A stretch of 64,000 nt of DNA from Pyrrhosoma nymphula. Its lineage: Eukaryota > Arthropoda > Insecta > Odonata > Coenagrionidae. The stretch spans positions 75,653,094-75,717,093 of the forward strand of contig OY754337.1 of the NCBI GenBank assembly GCA_963573305.1, written 5' to 3'. The notes under the pieces were generated by a model that searched no databases, had not been told where the DNA came from, and worked only from the letters and a program-made list of their open reading frames with translations. Both the position numbers and the translations under genes were made by a program. The first letter of the stretch is position 1. Every line of letters begins with the position of its first letter. Below are positions 43,339 through 53,842 of the stretch, piece after piece.

Positions 43339-45696
43339 GTAAGTGTTCTATGCACACTTTTCTCTGCAACTCCAGTCATCGTAGTTCAAATGATATTTAT
43401 CTCGAACTCAATTTTCATTATTTTATGCTTTCAACTATCTATTATTCTCGTATTTCCTAATGGTAATTATCATTTTATGGAGAAACAATTTTGCAGTTTA
43501 AAAAATAGGCATTTTCCCAGATAATTAAAATCATTAATTATTTTGTCATTTGATGATGATGGCTAAAATATAGAGTTCTTTCAAATTTTTTTATTGGTAC
43601 CTATTTTTGTACTTAAATTTTAGTGACGTTTTACTATATTTTCTCATAATTGCCTCACATTTCCAATTTCCGGATGCCTCTGATATCTCTAATAATTTCA
43701 CAAAAAAAACCTCTTTATTGTAAATGTTGTTGTTTCACATCTATGCCATTGTTTTCAGTTTTTTAAATTTTGATTAAATTGCAACTCTTAATCAGAATTG
43801 CTACTCTGTATAATTCAATTTCCTTTTAAAAGCTTAATATATATTGATCTTTTTATGTTTAATATATTAGTTGTAAATGTTGAATGTATACATTTAGACA
43901 TGTTATTAATAAACTCTAAAATAACTCAGCCTGTTAAAATATAATGAGAAGAAAACATTATTAAATTTAAACTTGTTAAAGTTCTTTTATTAATTTTTCC
44001 AAAAAAGGCTATAGCTTAATTTTGCCATTTAAGGCAGTTTATTAATAAAAAGATAGTAAAATTGAAAATATAAATTGATAGTATAATTGAAAAATAATAA
44101 ATTTAATCAATTTATGGAAATGCACAATTGAAAATCTTTGATTGGAATGAGCAAAAATACACTTTTTCTCATTCCTTACAATATTCCAATCAATTTCAAA
44201 TTTTAAAGTCATCAAATTTTACCAAATAATATTTTCTGGACATACTTTCTGGGATAAGTTAAATCTAGATCTTTAATATTCAGTTTTTATATTCAATTCA
44301 GCTGAACATATCATTCCTGCCTCCACAAAGCCATTTATATGAAATATGATGTGCTGAGAATTTAGTCTTCTAGCAGACTTTTGCTGTAAATTTTAGGTTT
44401 TATGAAGCAACAGTCTCTCCTACGGGGCAACCGCAGTACATCATGAAAATGGAAGAAAAGGAAACTCATGGTGACTCGATGAAGAGGTGGACCAAAGAAG
44501 TTCTGAATGTGCTTTGGAAGTGAACATTGAACTATTTGTAATATGAAATGATTTGTAACTATTTTGTAAAGGGTTTTTGTGTATATTTGTACTGTGTTCA
44601 GTTTTGGTAGGCCTTGTTGTAGGTAGGCCTAGGCAGGTAGGTCGGCAGGTCGTGTGCGGACTGTGTACGAGCTGATTAGATACTAGTGCACTAGCATTTA
44701 TTAGGTCATGTATATTCAGGAAGGTAGGATCTTTTTAGGCAAAAGGTTAGGCAGGTTAGACCCTGCTCTACGAAAGCTTTATTTCTCAGAACATTAGCAC
44801 GTGCCGATAAATAGGCGATTTTATAGGTACCTATTAGTATTGTTTGTATTTCGAGTGTTTGAATGGTGTGAATGAGTGAATGTGGAGTGTTAATGAATGG
44901 ATGTGGTAGTTTGGCTTGGGTTAGAAGTAGAATTAATATTTATGCTTGATCTAATCATAGTAGTAGTAGACGTAGTTGTAGTGCATGCCCCCCTCAAATC
45001 CAAACTGCTGCCTCAACGTGGCGAGGGGGTGTAACAAGGGAAGGTCAGTTGAAATTTTAGATTGCCCATGTCAAATGTTTTTATATGCAATATATACTTA
45101 GACTATTTGAAAAAATAAAAGTTAAACTAAATTTTATGTTATTCAGCATGGCTTTCCCTTGGCGAATGCAGTTGGTATCATCTTATTGCATATTTTGCAT
45201 CTTGAAGTGCCTGAAAACCATGAGTATTTGCAATGTAAATATCTGTTTCAACGCTAAATGTCTTTAACTAAATAAATAAATGTCTAATGCTTTTAAATAA
45301 TGTTATTGCTTTGGAAAATCATATGAATTGTTGACAATAAATATAGTACACTGCCAAAATAAATTTCTCCTTGTATTTATGTCATTTCTTCCCCTCGTGT
45401 TTGAAAACCTAAAGAGATGTTCAAAGAATAGTCGTCTGCACCCTTAGTTGCAAAATAACGTTTATTAAAAAATAAATTTAAGAAAACCTCAAAAAGGTAT
45501 GTAAATTCCCAGATTAAAATTGGTGAATAAAGTTTTGTTCAATTACATAACTAGTTATAGATATATTTGATGAAATATTAAAAGTTAAGTGATAATTTTT
45601 TATTTTTTAATGTCCTTTACCTGTCCTTTAAGGATCTAGTCAGTCATGCTAAATCTAAATCACCCCACTAGCTGATCGCAATGAATAAGATGAAAC
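43339..45696. other. Body of segmental duplication copy 2 left of the Harbinger element
   Basis: AT-rich with no supported gene; the frame at 45085-45267 is unsupported. Contains the copy-2 version of the CCCCCTC/GAGGGGG hairpin (near 44990-45030), with one loop change. Confidence 0.6.
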
Positions 45697-45945
45697 TAAG
45701 GGGCCTATTCTGTAACTCATAACGCCTGCGTTAACATGGCGGAGGTCGTTATTTAGGCGACATTTAACGCCTCCCCGATTCTGTAACCCAAAAAAGGCGT
45801 CTCAAGGCGACATGATGCAGTCGCCAATTGTCGCCCGCTTCAGGTCAGGCACTTCCACGAAAGACGACCCAAATCGCCATGTAAACACCTCGGATTATCA
45901 TCGTCATTTGTTTTAATTGAGGAATGGTGTCGTAAATACGGCGAA

Positions 45946-46737
45946 ATGGCGCGACGTTTGCGGAATTTCCTTTGGCTAAACGTCGCACAAGAGGCACTTT
46001 TAGAGGAAAGACGTTCTCTTCGTTTTGAGAGGAGAAGAATTAGAGATTCGCAAAATCCTTTTTCTTCGAGAGATGAGGAATTTGTCGGATACTTTCGAGT
46101 TTCGAAAGAAATTGCGAAGTACCTCTGCGATTCCTTGGGACCAATGTTGAGACGAAAACGATCTTTTGTGTTGAATATTCATGTTCAGGAAAATAAAAAT
46201 GTCTTATTTAACGCGGCCTTTAAATTTTCCGTAATATATTCCGTTTATGATGGTATTATATACCAACGTTGTGTACGGCACACCTACGGTACGTGTATCT
46301 TTCCCAGGCCTTTCTGCCTGAGAGTATTAATTTTTGTAAGCCTTGTGGTTGATGGGTAGGTATTAAAGATGAGAATAATTTATGAAGGTTCTCGCCACCT
46401 TGCGATTCTTGGCGGAGGGAAGTTACCAACGAGGTGTTGGTAAAGACTACTTGATGGCATTAAGCCAGCCGTCAGTTAGCAGATGTGTTTTTAAAGTCAT
46501 CGGTTGCATTTGCGATCTCCTAGGACACTGGATAAAATTTCCCCAGACAAATGAAGAGAAGTGAGGTAAAAACTGTATCATAATATATCATATCAGTTTT
46601 GTGATCACTTCATTTTACCATTGAGAGATGGCATTTTCTCAATAACAAAGGATCAATTAGCTTTATTTTCCAGATTTAGGCCCACTGTCAGATTTCCAGG
46701 GGTTATTGGTGCAATTGATTGCACCCACATATCCATT
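45946..46737 (+). pseudogene. Harbinger transposase (HARBI1-like), truncated after the first catalytic Asp
   Basis: The N-terminal part reads RRRIRDSQNPFSSRDEEF and GYFRVSKEIAKYLCDSLGP, matching the FRLSKETVRYLCD region of HARBI1 proteins. A broken stretch (46190-46380) follows. Next comes LATLRFLAEGSYQRGVGKDY with SQPSVSRCVFKVIG, the helix-turn-helix-like part. After a probable intron ending TTTTCCAG (46671) the sequence reads RPTVRFPGVIGAIDCTHISI, containing the first DDE Asp, and then a stop. The rest of the catalytic domain is missing. The transposase would have cut and rejoined element ends at TWA targets. Not functional. Confidence 0.85.
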
Positions 46738-46799
46738 TGTGACTAAGGCCCCGTTACCTTATGCCCCGAGCGTTATGCAAACCTAGGGGAGATCAAATT

Positions 46800-47212
46800 T
46801 CAAAGAATTATCATCGCACCTGACGGACTCCTACAGTCACGCAGAAATTCAATTACAGATTCTTTCCTAACCTGAATGCTATTATCAGTTTTATACCTCT
46901 CACATCGTGCACGGGCATTCCTTTGTCTGGCCTTGTTCTTCAGATCCTTCCATGCCTGAACGATTAGAGGACGTGAATGGTACTATTTAATAATGGGAAA
47001 TTACAGTCTACAAAAAATACCTTTTTCCACTGGTTGACTGTTTTGGGTGAGCCATGAAGTGAAATGAGGTTGGCTAACTCCTCCCATTTTTCCTGATGGC
47101 CAACTCCTCCCATTTTTCCTCGACCTGTTGCAATGCTATCAAACTTTCCGCATGCAACATTTCTGTGATCAGACATGAAGTTCACCAGAACAGTGAACTG
47201 CTTTCGCGTCAT
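46800..47212 (-). CDS. Harbinger accessory SANT/Myb-like DNA-binding protein, two exons
   Basis: Exon 1 (47212-47021) starts MTRKQFTVLVNFMSDHRNV and ends VNQWKK. A 65-bp GT-AG intron (47020-46956) follows in phase 0. Exon 2 (46955-46800) reads AWKDLKNKARQRNARARCE, then RYKTDNSIQVRK, and ends in TGA. The spliced product is 115 residues. KWEELANLI followed by WKDLKNKAR is the trihelix/SANT pattern of Harbinger accessory proteins, which in characterised systems bind the transposase and the element ends. The frame is intact. A 26-bp tandem duplication (from 47076 and 47102) lies in exon 1 just before KWEELA. The gene converges with the transposase remnant. Confidence 0.75.
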
Positions 47213-48064
47213 TTTGTAAACCCTTTATTTGTTTCTAAAATATGGTGAATGCATAACACTAATCAGTGCACTGACAGCATGCTGTCATGGTAATTTCTTT
47301 CCATTGCCGTACGCCCTAACGGCATACGCTACTAACTTTAAGGTCCTATCCGCCCCTAATGTTAGTAGGTAGCGTATGACTTCGACTTTTCTCCTGCCCA
47401 TATGGCCTTGTCGATTTTTCTAAGGTGGCCATACGCCGTATGGTCTCCAAGACAGCATTGATACTAATCCTAAATCTCCACGTTACCTTTGAGTGGCACG
47501 TTACCGTTGGCTCCAGCGGAACATTTGAGTTGTCAGTATTTTGATACCTAATATTCACGAATGGTTAACGCCTAAGTTTTGAGCCAAGACTATAATTAAC
47601 GCAACTAGTTAGGAATAATCAATATCATGCCGAGCAGACAATCTTGAAACAACAGGAAACCTAATTTTTCGGTGAAATATGGATTTACCCTGGCGAAAAT
47701 TATCCAAAAGTTCCTATAATATCACAAATAGTTACGTGCCATAATTTAAATTCAACTTAAGTATACTATTCACATTTCCAAGTCCAGTTATTTCGATGAG
47801 CAAAAACCACAGGAATTTCACAAACGTCCAAGTACAGACGCCACTATCTTTCCGACTGTCAGCTGTTTCCCTTATTTGGTCATTAAAGAGATCTGCCCTA
47901 ACTATTTTTCATACCCTCTACAAGCGACGTCGGTCGCCAAGAGTCGCCCCAAAATTTCGACGACATTTAACGCGGCGTAATTTACAGAATCGGAAAAGGC
48001 GCCTTGCGAAAGGAGAAATGACGACCGGCGGCATATAACGCCGCGAAGTTACAGAATAGGCCCC

Positions 48065-48960
48065 TAAGATCACTGCAAAAATGCCTGGAATTAGAAATTT
48101 AATATGAGAAGAAAATTGACATATTTAGTCACCAATCAACTATGGAATATGTCGTTCAAGCCTAGGAAAATTGAGAGGATTGTAAAAAGGAAGAGTTAAA
48201 TGAGACAGGCATTATTTGTGTAGGTACAGAGATAATGTCTTTCACAGCGGTACCAAGGGTGGCCACTTCGTGGCATCCCAGTTTCCGGCTGAGGTGCTTT
48301 CAGCACTGAGGATGCCAACCAGTGCATCTTCTCGCACTGTCGACTAGTATGTAACTAATATCCATTTCCATCCATTATACTATTCTTCTTGATCTGCGTG
48401 AAATATTATTTACCGTTTGTGTGAGTATATTTGATGAAATATCACAAGTGATATTTTTTATTTTCAATGTCATTTACAGTTAATCAGAGTCAGGATACAA
48501 CAACTAACCACCCCAATATCCATATCAATATCCAGCTTATCCATATCAAGCTTAGATCATTGCAGCAATTCCTTAAATAAGAAATAATATGAGAATAGAA
48601 TTGACATATTTAGTCACCTGTCGATGATGGAATGTCAGTCAAGTCTAGTAAAATTTAGAGTATATGTAAAAAGGAAGAGATCAATGGGAGCTGCATAATT
48701 TGTTCACAGTGGTTCATAATGGGCGCGTCTTTCACGGCAGTACCAAGTGTTGCCACTGCGTGGCGTTGCGTCCCAGTTTCCGGTTGAGGTGCTTTCAGCA
48801 CAGCTGATGACAACCAGTACGCACTTCTTCTCGCACTGTCGACCACCATTTCTATCCATAATACTCTTTTTGGGGTGCTTTAGTGTATTATTAACGCCAA
48901 GACCAACGATACCCCTCTTTAATTTGCAATCAAAAGTTTTGTATTATTTATAATCCTACT
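48065..48960. repeat. Right-end module of the segmental duplication, tandemly doubled
   Basis: The block with GACATATTTAGTCAC, GGTGGCCACTTCGTGG-like sequence and CTTCTCGCACTGTCGAC occurs at 48065-48420 and again, with differences, at 48430-48960. Copy 1 has it once (30000-30420). Short minus-strand frames in it (for example 48849-48655) are not supported. Confidence 0.75.
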
Positions 48961-49229
48961 TGATAGTTTGAGTTTTTTGTAAAAGGCATAGATAGCCTCG
49001 GACATAAGTAGTACATACAACATATGGGCGTTGTACCGCACCACGCCACCATTTCTATCGCATTGATATTATTATAAAACCTTTTGGTGTAACGAAGAAA
49101 GTTTTACAAATAAATTATAAAAAAGTATATTATAATTTTTATAACAGGTTCTTTCAAAAAAGTTCCAAAAAGAATATAATTCAAATATAATTGGCGAGAT
49201 AAATTATTAAACGAAAAAAAGTAAAAAAC

Positions 49230-51690
49230 GGAAAAGGGACGAGGTGGGATTGAACCAGGGAACTCAGTATCTAATCCCGAAATGCACCGATTTAACGACC
49301 ACAACGACGTTAAATAGAAATATAAATTTTTTATCCAGTTTTTTTATGATTGTGATTAATGTATTATAATTTTTATAAAAAGGTTCTTACAATAAAGTAT
49401 CAAAATATAATTATATATAATTGGCGAGATAAATTATTAAACTAAAAAAAGTATTTGGGACGAGGCGGGATTGAACCAGAGATTTCAGCATCTAATCCCG
49501 AAATGCACATGAATTTAACGACCACGTAGTTAAATTCAAATTTAATGACGTTGTTAAAGTTGGATTTTTTATCAAGTATTATGATTATGATTTATTTCGT
49601 TTAAATTATACGAAGTGTTCCAAAATCGATATACATAATTCAAAGATAATTTGAGATAAATTATTATACCAAAAACATTATTAGGGACGAGGTGTGATTG
49701 AACCAAGGAACTCAAAATCTTATCCCGATAAGCACATGTGATTTAATTAACACGGCCACGGAAACATTGAAGAGAAAGTGGAATAATATTTATCGAATTA
49801 TGTGATTGTGATTTATTTACTATAATTTTTATAAAAGATTATTTCAATACAGTTCCAAAAAGAATATAATTCAAAGATAATTGGCGAGATAAATTAATAT
49901 ACGAAAAATCATTATTTGGGACGTGGTGGGTTTGAAGAAGAGAATTCTGCATTTAACACCTAAATGCACTTGAAATTTATAGACCACGGACACGACGACG
50001 TTGAAGAGAGAAAGGGATTTTTTTATCGAGTATCCTGCCTTCGATTTATTCATTATAATATTTATTAAAGGATCATTCAATTAAGTTGCAAAAAAAATAT
50101 TAATCAAAGATAATTGCTGAGATAAATTACAATACGATAAAATGTGGGACGAGGTGGGATTGGACCAGGGAACTCAGCATCTAACACCGAAATACACTTG
50201 TGATTTAACGACCACGGAACGATTTAACGACGTCAAACAAGAAGTGCGTCTTTTTATCGATCAATTTGGTATTGATTTTTATATATTATTTTTTTAAAAG
50301 ATTCGATGAATGATAAGTAAACTTTTTTATTAAACCTAATATTAAACCTATTTTTATAAACCTTCTATTAAGTTACAAAAAGATTAAAAATTAAAGGTGA
50401 TTGGCGAGATATGTTTTTTAAGAAAAAAATGAAGTAGGCGAAAGGTGGGATTGATCCAATGTACATGTAATTTCATTAAAAGATTCGTTCTATGAAGTTC
50501 CAAAAATAGTATAATTCAAAGATATTAGGCGAGATAAATTATTAAACGAAAAAATGTAAATGGGACGAGGTTGGATTGAACCAGGGACCTCAGCATTTTT
50601 TTTACGCATTGTTTGTTTTAACGATCACGGCCCCAGCAACGTTAAAGAGAAAGTGGAATTTTTTATCGAGTTATCGATGAGATTCGATATTGTAATATCG
50701 ATTATTCGATTGATTCTGAGAACTTTATATCTTCATAGAACGAATCTTTATATAAGATTCGTTCTATGAAGTTCCAAAGATAGTATTATTTAAAGATAAT
50801 AGGCTAGATAAATTATTAATCGAAAAAATGTAATTTTTATAAAAAATTCTTTCAATACAGTTCCAAAAAGAATTTAATTCAAAGATAATTGACGAAATAT
50901 ATTATTATGCGGAAAGTTTTTATTTGGGACGAGGTGGGATTGAATCAGGGAACTCTGAATCTAATCCCGAAAAGCACATGTGATATAACGACAACGGCCA
51001 CGACGACGTTGAAGAGAAAGTGGGATTTTTTATAGATTTATTTTGATTTATTTATTATGATTTATATCTAAGGTTAGGTACCAAAAAATATAATTCGAAG
51101 ATAATTGCCAAGTTAAATTATAAAACGACCACGGCCACGACGATGTTGAATAAAAAGTGGGATGTGTCGATATCGAGTAATATTATTTTGATATATTTCT
51201 ATTAATTTTTTAAAAAGATTCGTTCTATTAAGCTCCAAAAATAGTATAGTTCAAAGATAATAGGCGAGATAAATATTCAAACGAAAAACTGTAAATGGGA
51301 CGAGGTGGGATTGAACCAGGGAACTCAGCATCTAACACCGAAATGCACATGTGATTTAACGACCACGGCCACGAAGACGATGTTTAAAAAGTGGGATTTT
51401 TAATCGAGTAATATGATTTTGATTTATTTCTATTAATTTCTTTAAAAGATTCGTTCTATGAAGTTCCAAAGATAGTATTATTTAAAGATAATAGGCTAGA
51501 TAAATTATTAATCGAAAAAATGTAAATGGGACGAGGTGGGATTGAACCAGAGAACTCAGAATGTATTCCCTAAATGCACATGTGATTTAACGAGCAAGCC
51601 AACGACGACGTTAAATAGAATGTGGGATTTTAATCGAGTAATATGCATCGATTTACATCTATTATTTTTTTAAAAGATTCGATGAATGAT
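49230..51690 (-). repeat. Satellite array with tRNA-like Pol III boxes, minus orientation
   Basis: About ten units, each with (minus strand) CGTGGCCGTGGTCGTTAA as an A-box-like element and GAGTTCCCTGGTTCAATCCC as a B-box-like element, followed by CACCTCGTCCCA. On the plus strand this appears as TGGGACGAGGTGGGATTGAA at about 49237, 49454, 49682, 49915, 50143, 50562, 50927, 51296 and 51525, plus a decayed unit near 50438. Spacer DNA is AT-rich with GATAAATTATTAAACG. Unit spacing ranges from about 215 to 370 bp. Acceptor pairing is poor, so these are tRNA-derived repeats, not tRNA genes. Confidence 0.75.
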
Positions 51691-53842
51691 TTGTAAATTT
51701 TTTTCTCCACATTCCCGAATCCAAGACAAATTATTTTCTCCAATTCCCCAAATCATAGAAAAACATTTTCTGCAACTCCTAGACAAATAGTTTCTCCAAG
51801 TCCCCGACTACTAGACAAATGTTTTTCTCCAACACTTAGACCAATTTTCTTCTCCAACTCCTAGACAAATTTTCAACTTCAAAACCTAGACAAAGTTTCC
51901 TCTCCAACTCTAGACAAATTTTCTTCTCCAACTCCTAGACTAATGTTCTTCTCCAAATCTTAGACAAATTTTCTTCTCCAACTCCTAGACTAATTTTCTT
52001 CTCCAAATCCTAAACAAATTTTCTTCTCCAACTCCTAAAAACATTTTTTCGTCTCCAACTCCTAGACCAACATTCCTCTCCAACTCCTAGACAATTTTTC
52101 CTCCCAACTCCTAGACAAAAATTTCTCTCCAACTCCTAGAAAAAAATGTTTTTCAAAGTCCCCGGATGCTAGACTTCTCCAAATATCCGAATCCTAGACC
52201 AATTTCCTTCTCCAACTTCTAGACAAATTTTCTATTCGAACACCTAGACAAAATTTTCTCCCACTCCTATACAAATATTCCTCTTCAACTCCTAGACAAA
52301 CTTTCCTCTCAAATCCCAAGACATAATTTCGTCACGACGACGTTGAAGAGAGAAAGGGATTTTTTATCGAGTATCCTGCCTTCGATTTATTCATTATAAT
52401 ATTTATTAAAGGATTAAGTTGCAAAAAAAATATTAATCAAAGATAATTGCAATACGATAAAATGTGGGACGAGGTGGGATTTGACAACTCTTAGACAAAC
52501 GTTCATCTCAAACTCCTAGACACACTTTCATCTCCAACTCCAAGACACAATCCTCTACACTCCTAGAAAAACTTTCCTATGCAACTCCTAGACTAACTTT
52601 CCCCATCAACTCGTAGACAAATTTTCCTCTCCTAACTCCTAGAAAAACTTTCCTCTGGTAGACGAACTTTCCTCTGGTAATGAAGTTCCAAAAATAGTAT
52701 AATTCAAAGATATTAGGCGAGATAAATTATTAAACGAAAAAATGTAAATGGGACGAGGTGGGATTGAACCAGAGAACTCAGAATGTATTCCCTAAATGCA
52801 CATGTGATTTAACGAGCAAGCCAACGACGACGTTAAATAGAATGTGGGATTTTAATCGAGTAATATGCATCGATTTACATCTATTATTTTTTTAAAAGAT
52901 TCGATGAATGATTTGTAAATTTTTTTCTCCACATTCCCGAATCCAAGACAAATTATTTTCTCCAATTCCCCAAATCATAGAAAAACATTTTCTGCAACTC
53001 CTAGACAAATAGTTTCTCCAAGTCCCCGACTACTAGACAAATGTTTTTCTCCAACACTTAGACCAATTTTCTTCTCCAACTCCTAGACAAATTTTCAACT
53101 TCAAAACCTAGACAAAGTTTCCTCTCCAACTCTAGACAAATTTTCTTCTCCAACTCCTAGACTAATGTTCTTCTCCAAATCTTAGACAAATTTTCTTCTC
53201 CAACTCCTAGACTAATTTTCTTCTCCAAATCCTAAACAAATTTTCTTCTCCAACTCCTAAAAACATTTTTTCGTCTCCAACTCCTAGACCAACATTCCTC
53301 TCCAACTCCTAGACAATTTTTCCTCCCAACTCCTAGACAAAAATTTCTCTCCAACTCCTAGAAAAAAATGTTTTTCAAAGTCCCCGGATGCTAGACTTCT
53401 CCAAATATCCGAATCCTAGACCAATTTCCTTCTCCAACTTCTAGACAAATTTTCTATTCGAACACCTAGACAAAATTTTCTCCCACTCCTATACAAATAT
53501 TCCTCTTCAACTCCTAGACAAACTTTCCTCTCAAATCCCAAGACATAATTTCGTCACGACGACGTTGAAGAGAGAAAGGGATTTTTTATCGAGTATCCTG
53601 CCTTCGATTTATTCATTATAATATTTATTAAAGGATTAAGTTGCAAAAAAAATATTAATCAAAGATAATTGCAATACGATAAAATGTGGGACGAGGTGGG
53701 ATTTGACAACTCTTAGACAAAGGTTCATCTCAAACTCCTAGACACACTTTCATCTCCAACTCCAAGACACAATCCTCTACACTCCTAGAAAAACTTTCCT
53801 ATGCAACTCCTAGACAAACTTTCCCCATCAACTCGTAGACAA
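51512..53842. repeat. Near-identical direct duplication with 1,222-bp offset
   Basis: Positions from about 51512 to 52620 match 52734 to 53842 at a constant offset of 1,222 bp with only a few substitutions (for example AAACGTTCATC against AAAGGTTCATC). The unit contains one tRNA-like repeat, minisatellite and a second tRNA-like fragment. Left of 52734 the sequence matches a different unit (near 50497), which marks an unequal-exchange junction. Confidence 0.9.

Larger units (their letters stand above)
45697..48067. mobile_element. Harbinger (PIF) DNA transposon, 2,365 bp, with TAA target duplications
   Basis: The element spans 45700-48064. Its ends GGGGCCTATTCTGTAACT and the inverted AGTTACAGAATAGGCCCC are perfect over 18 bp and are flanked by TAA (45697-45699 and 48065-48067), the 3-bp target typical of Harbinger. 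Inside are a plus-strand transposase remnant and a minus-strand SANT/Myb-like gene, the usual two-gene set. The paralogous site near 30055 in copy 1 is empty. Confidence 0.95.
43203..49125. repeat. Segmental duplication, copy 2 (contains Harbinger insertion)
   Basis: Matches 21770-30668 once E3 and the Harbinger element are removed. Copy 2 is about 0.4 kb longer because its right-end module is duplicated (48065-48420 and 48430-48960). Confidence 0.9.

Noticed and set aside
46740..46830. Plus-strand continuation of the HARBI1 frame after the catalytic Asp
   Set aside because: It is antisense to exon 2 of the SANT-like gene and does not match the transposase; the true continuation is deleted.
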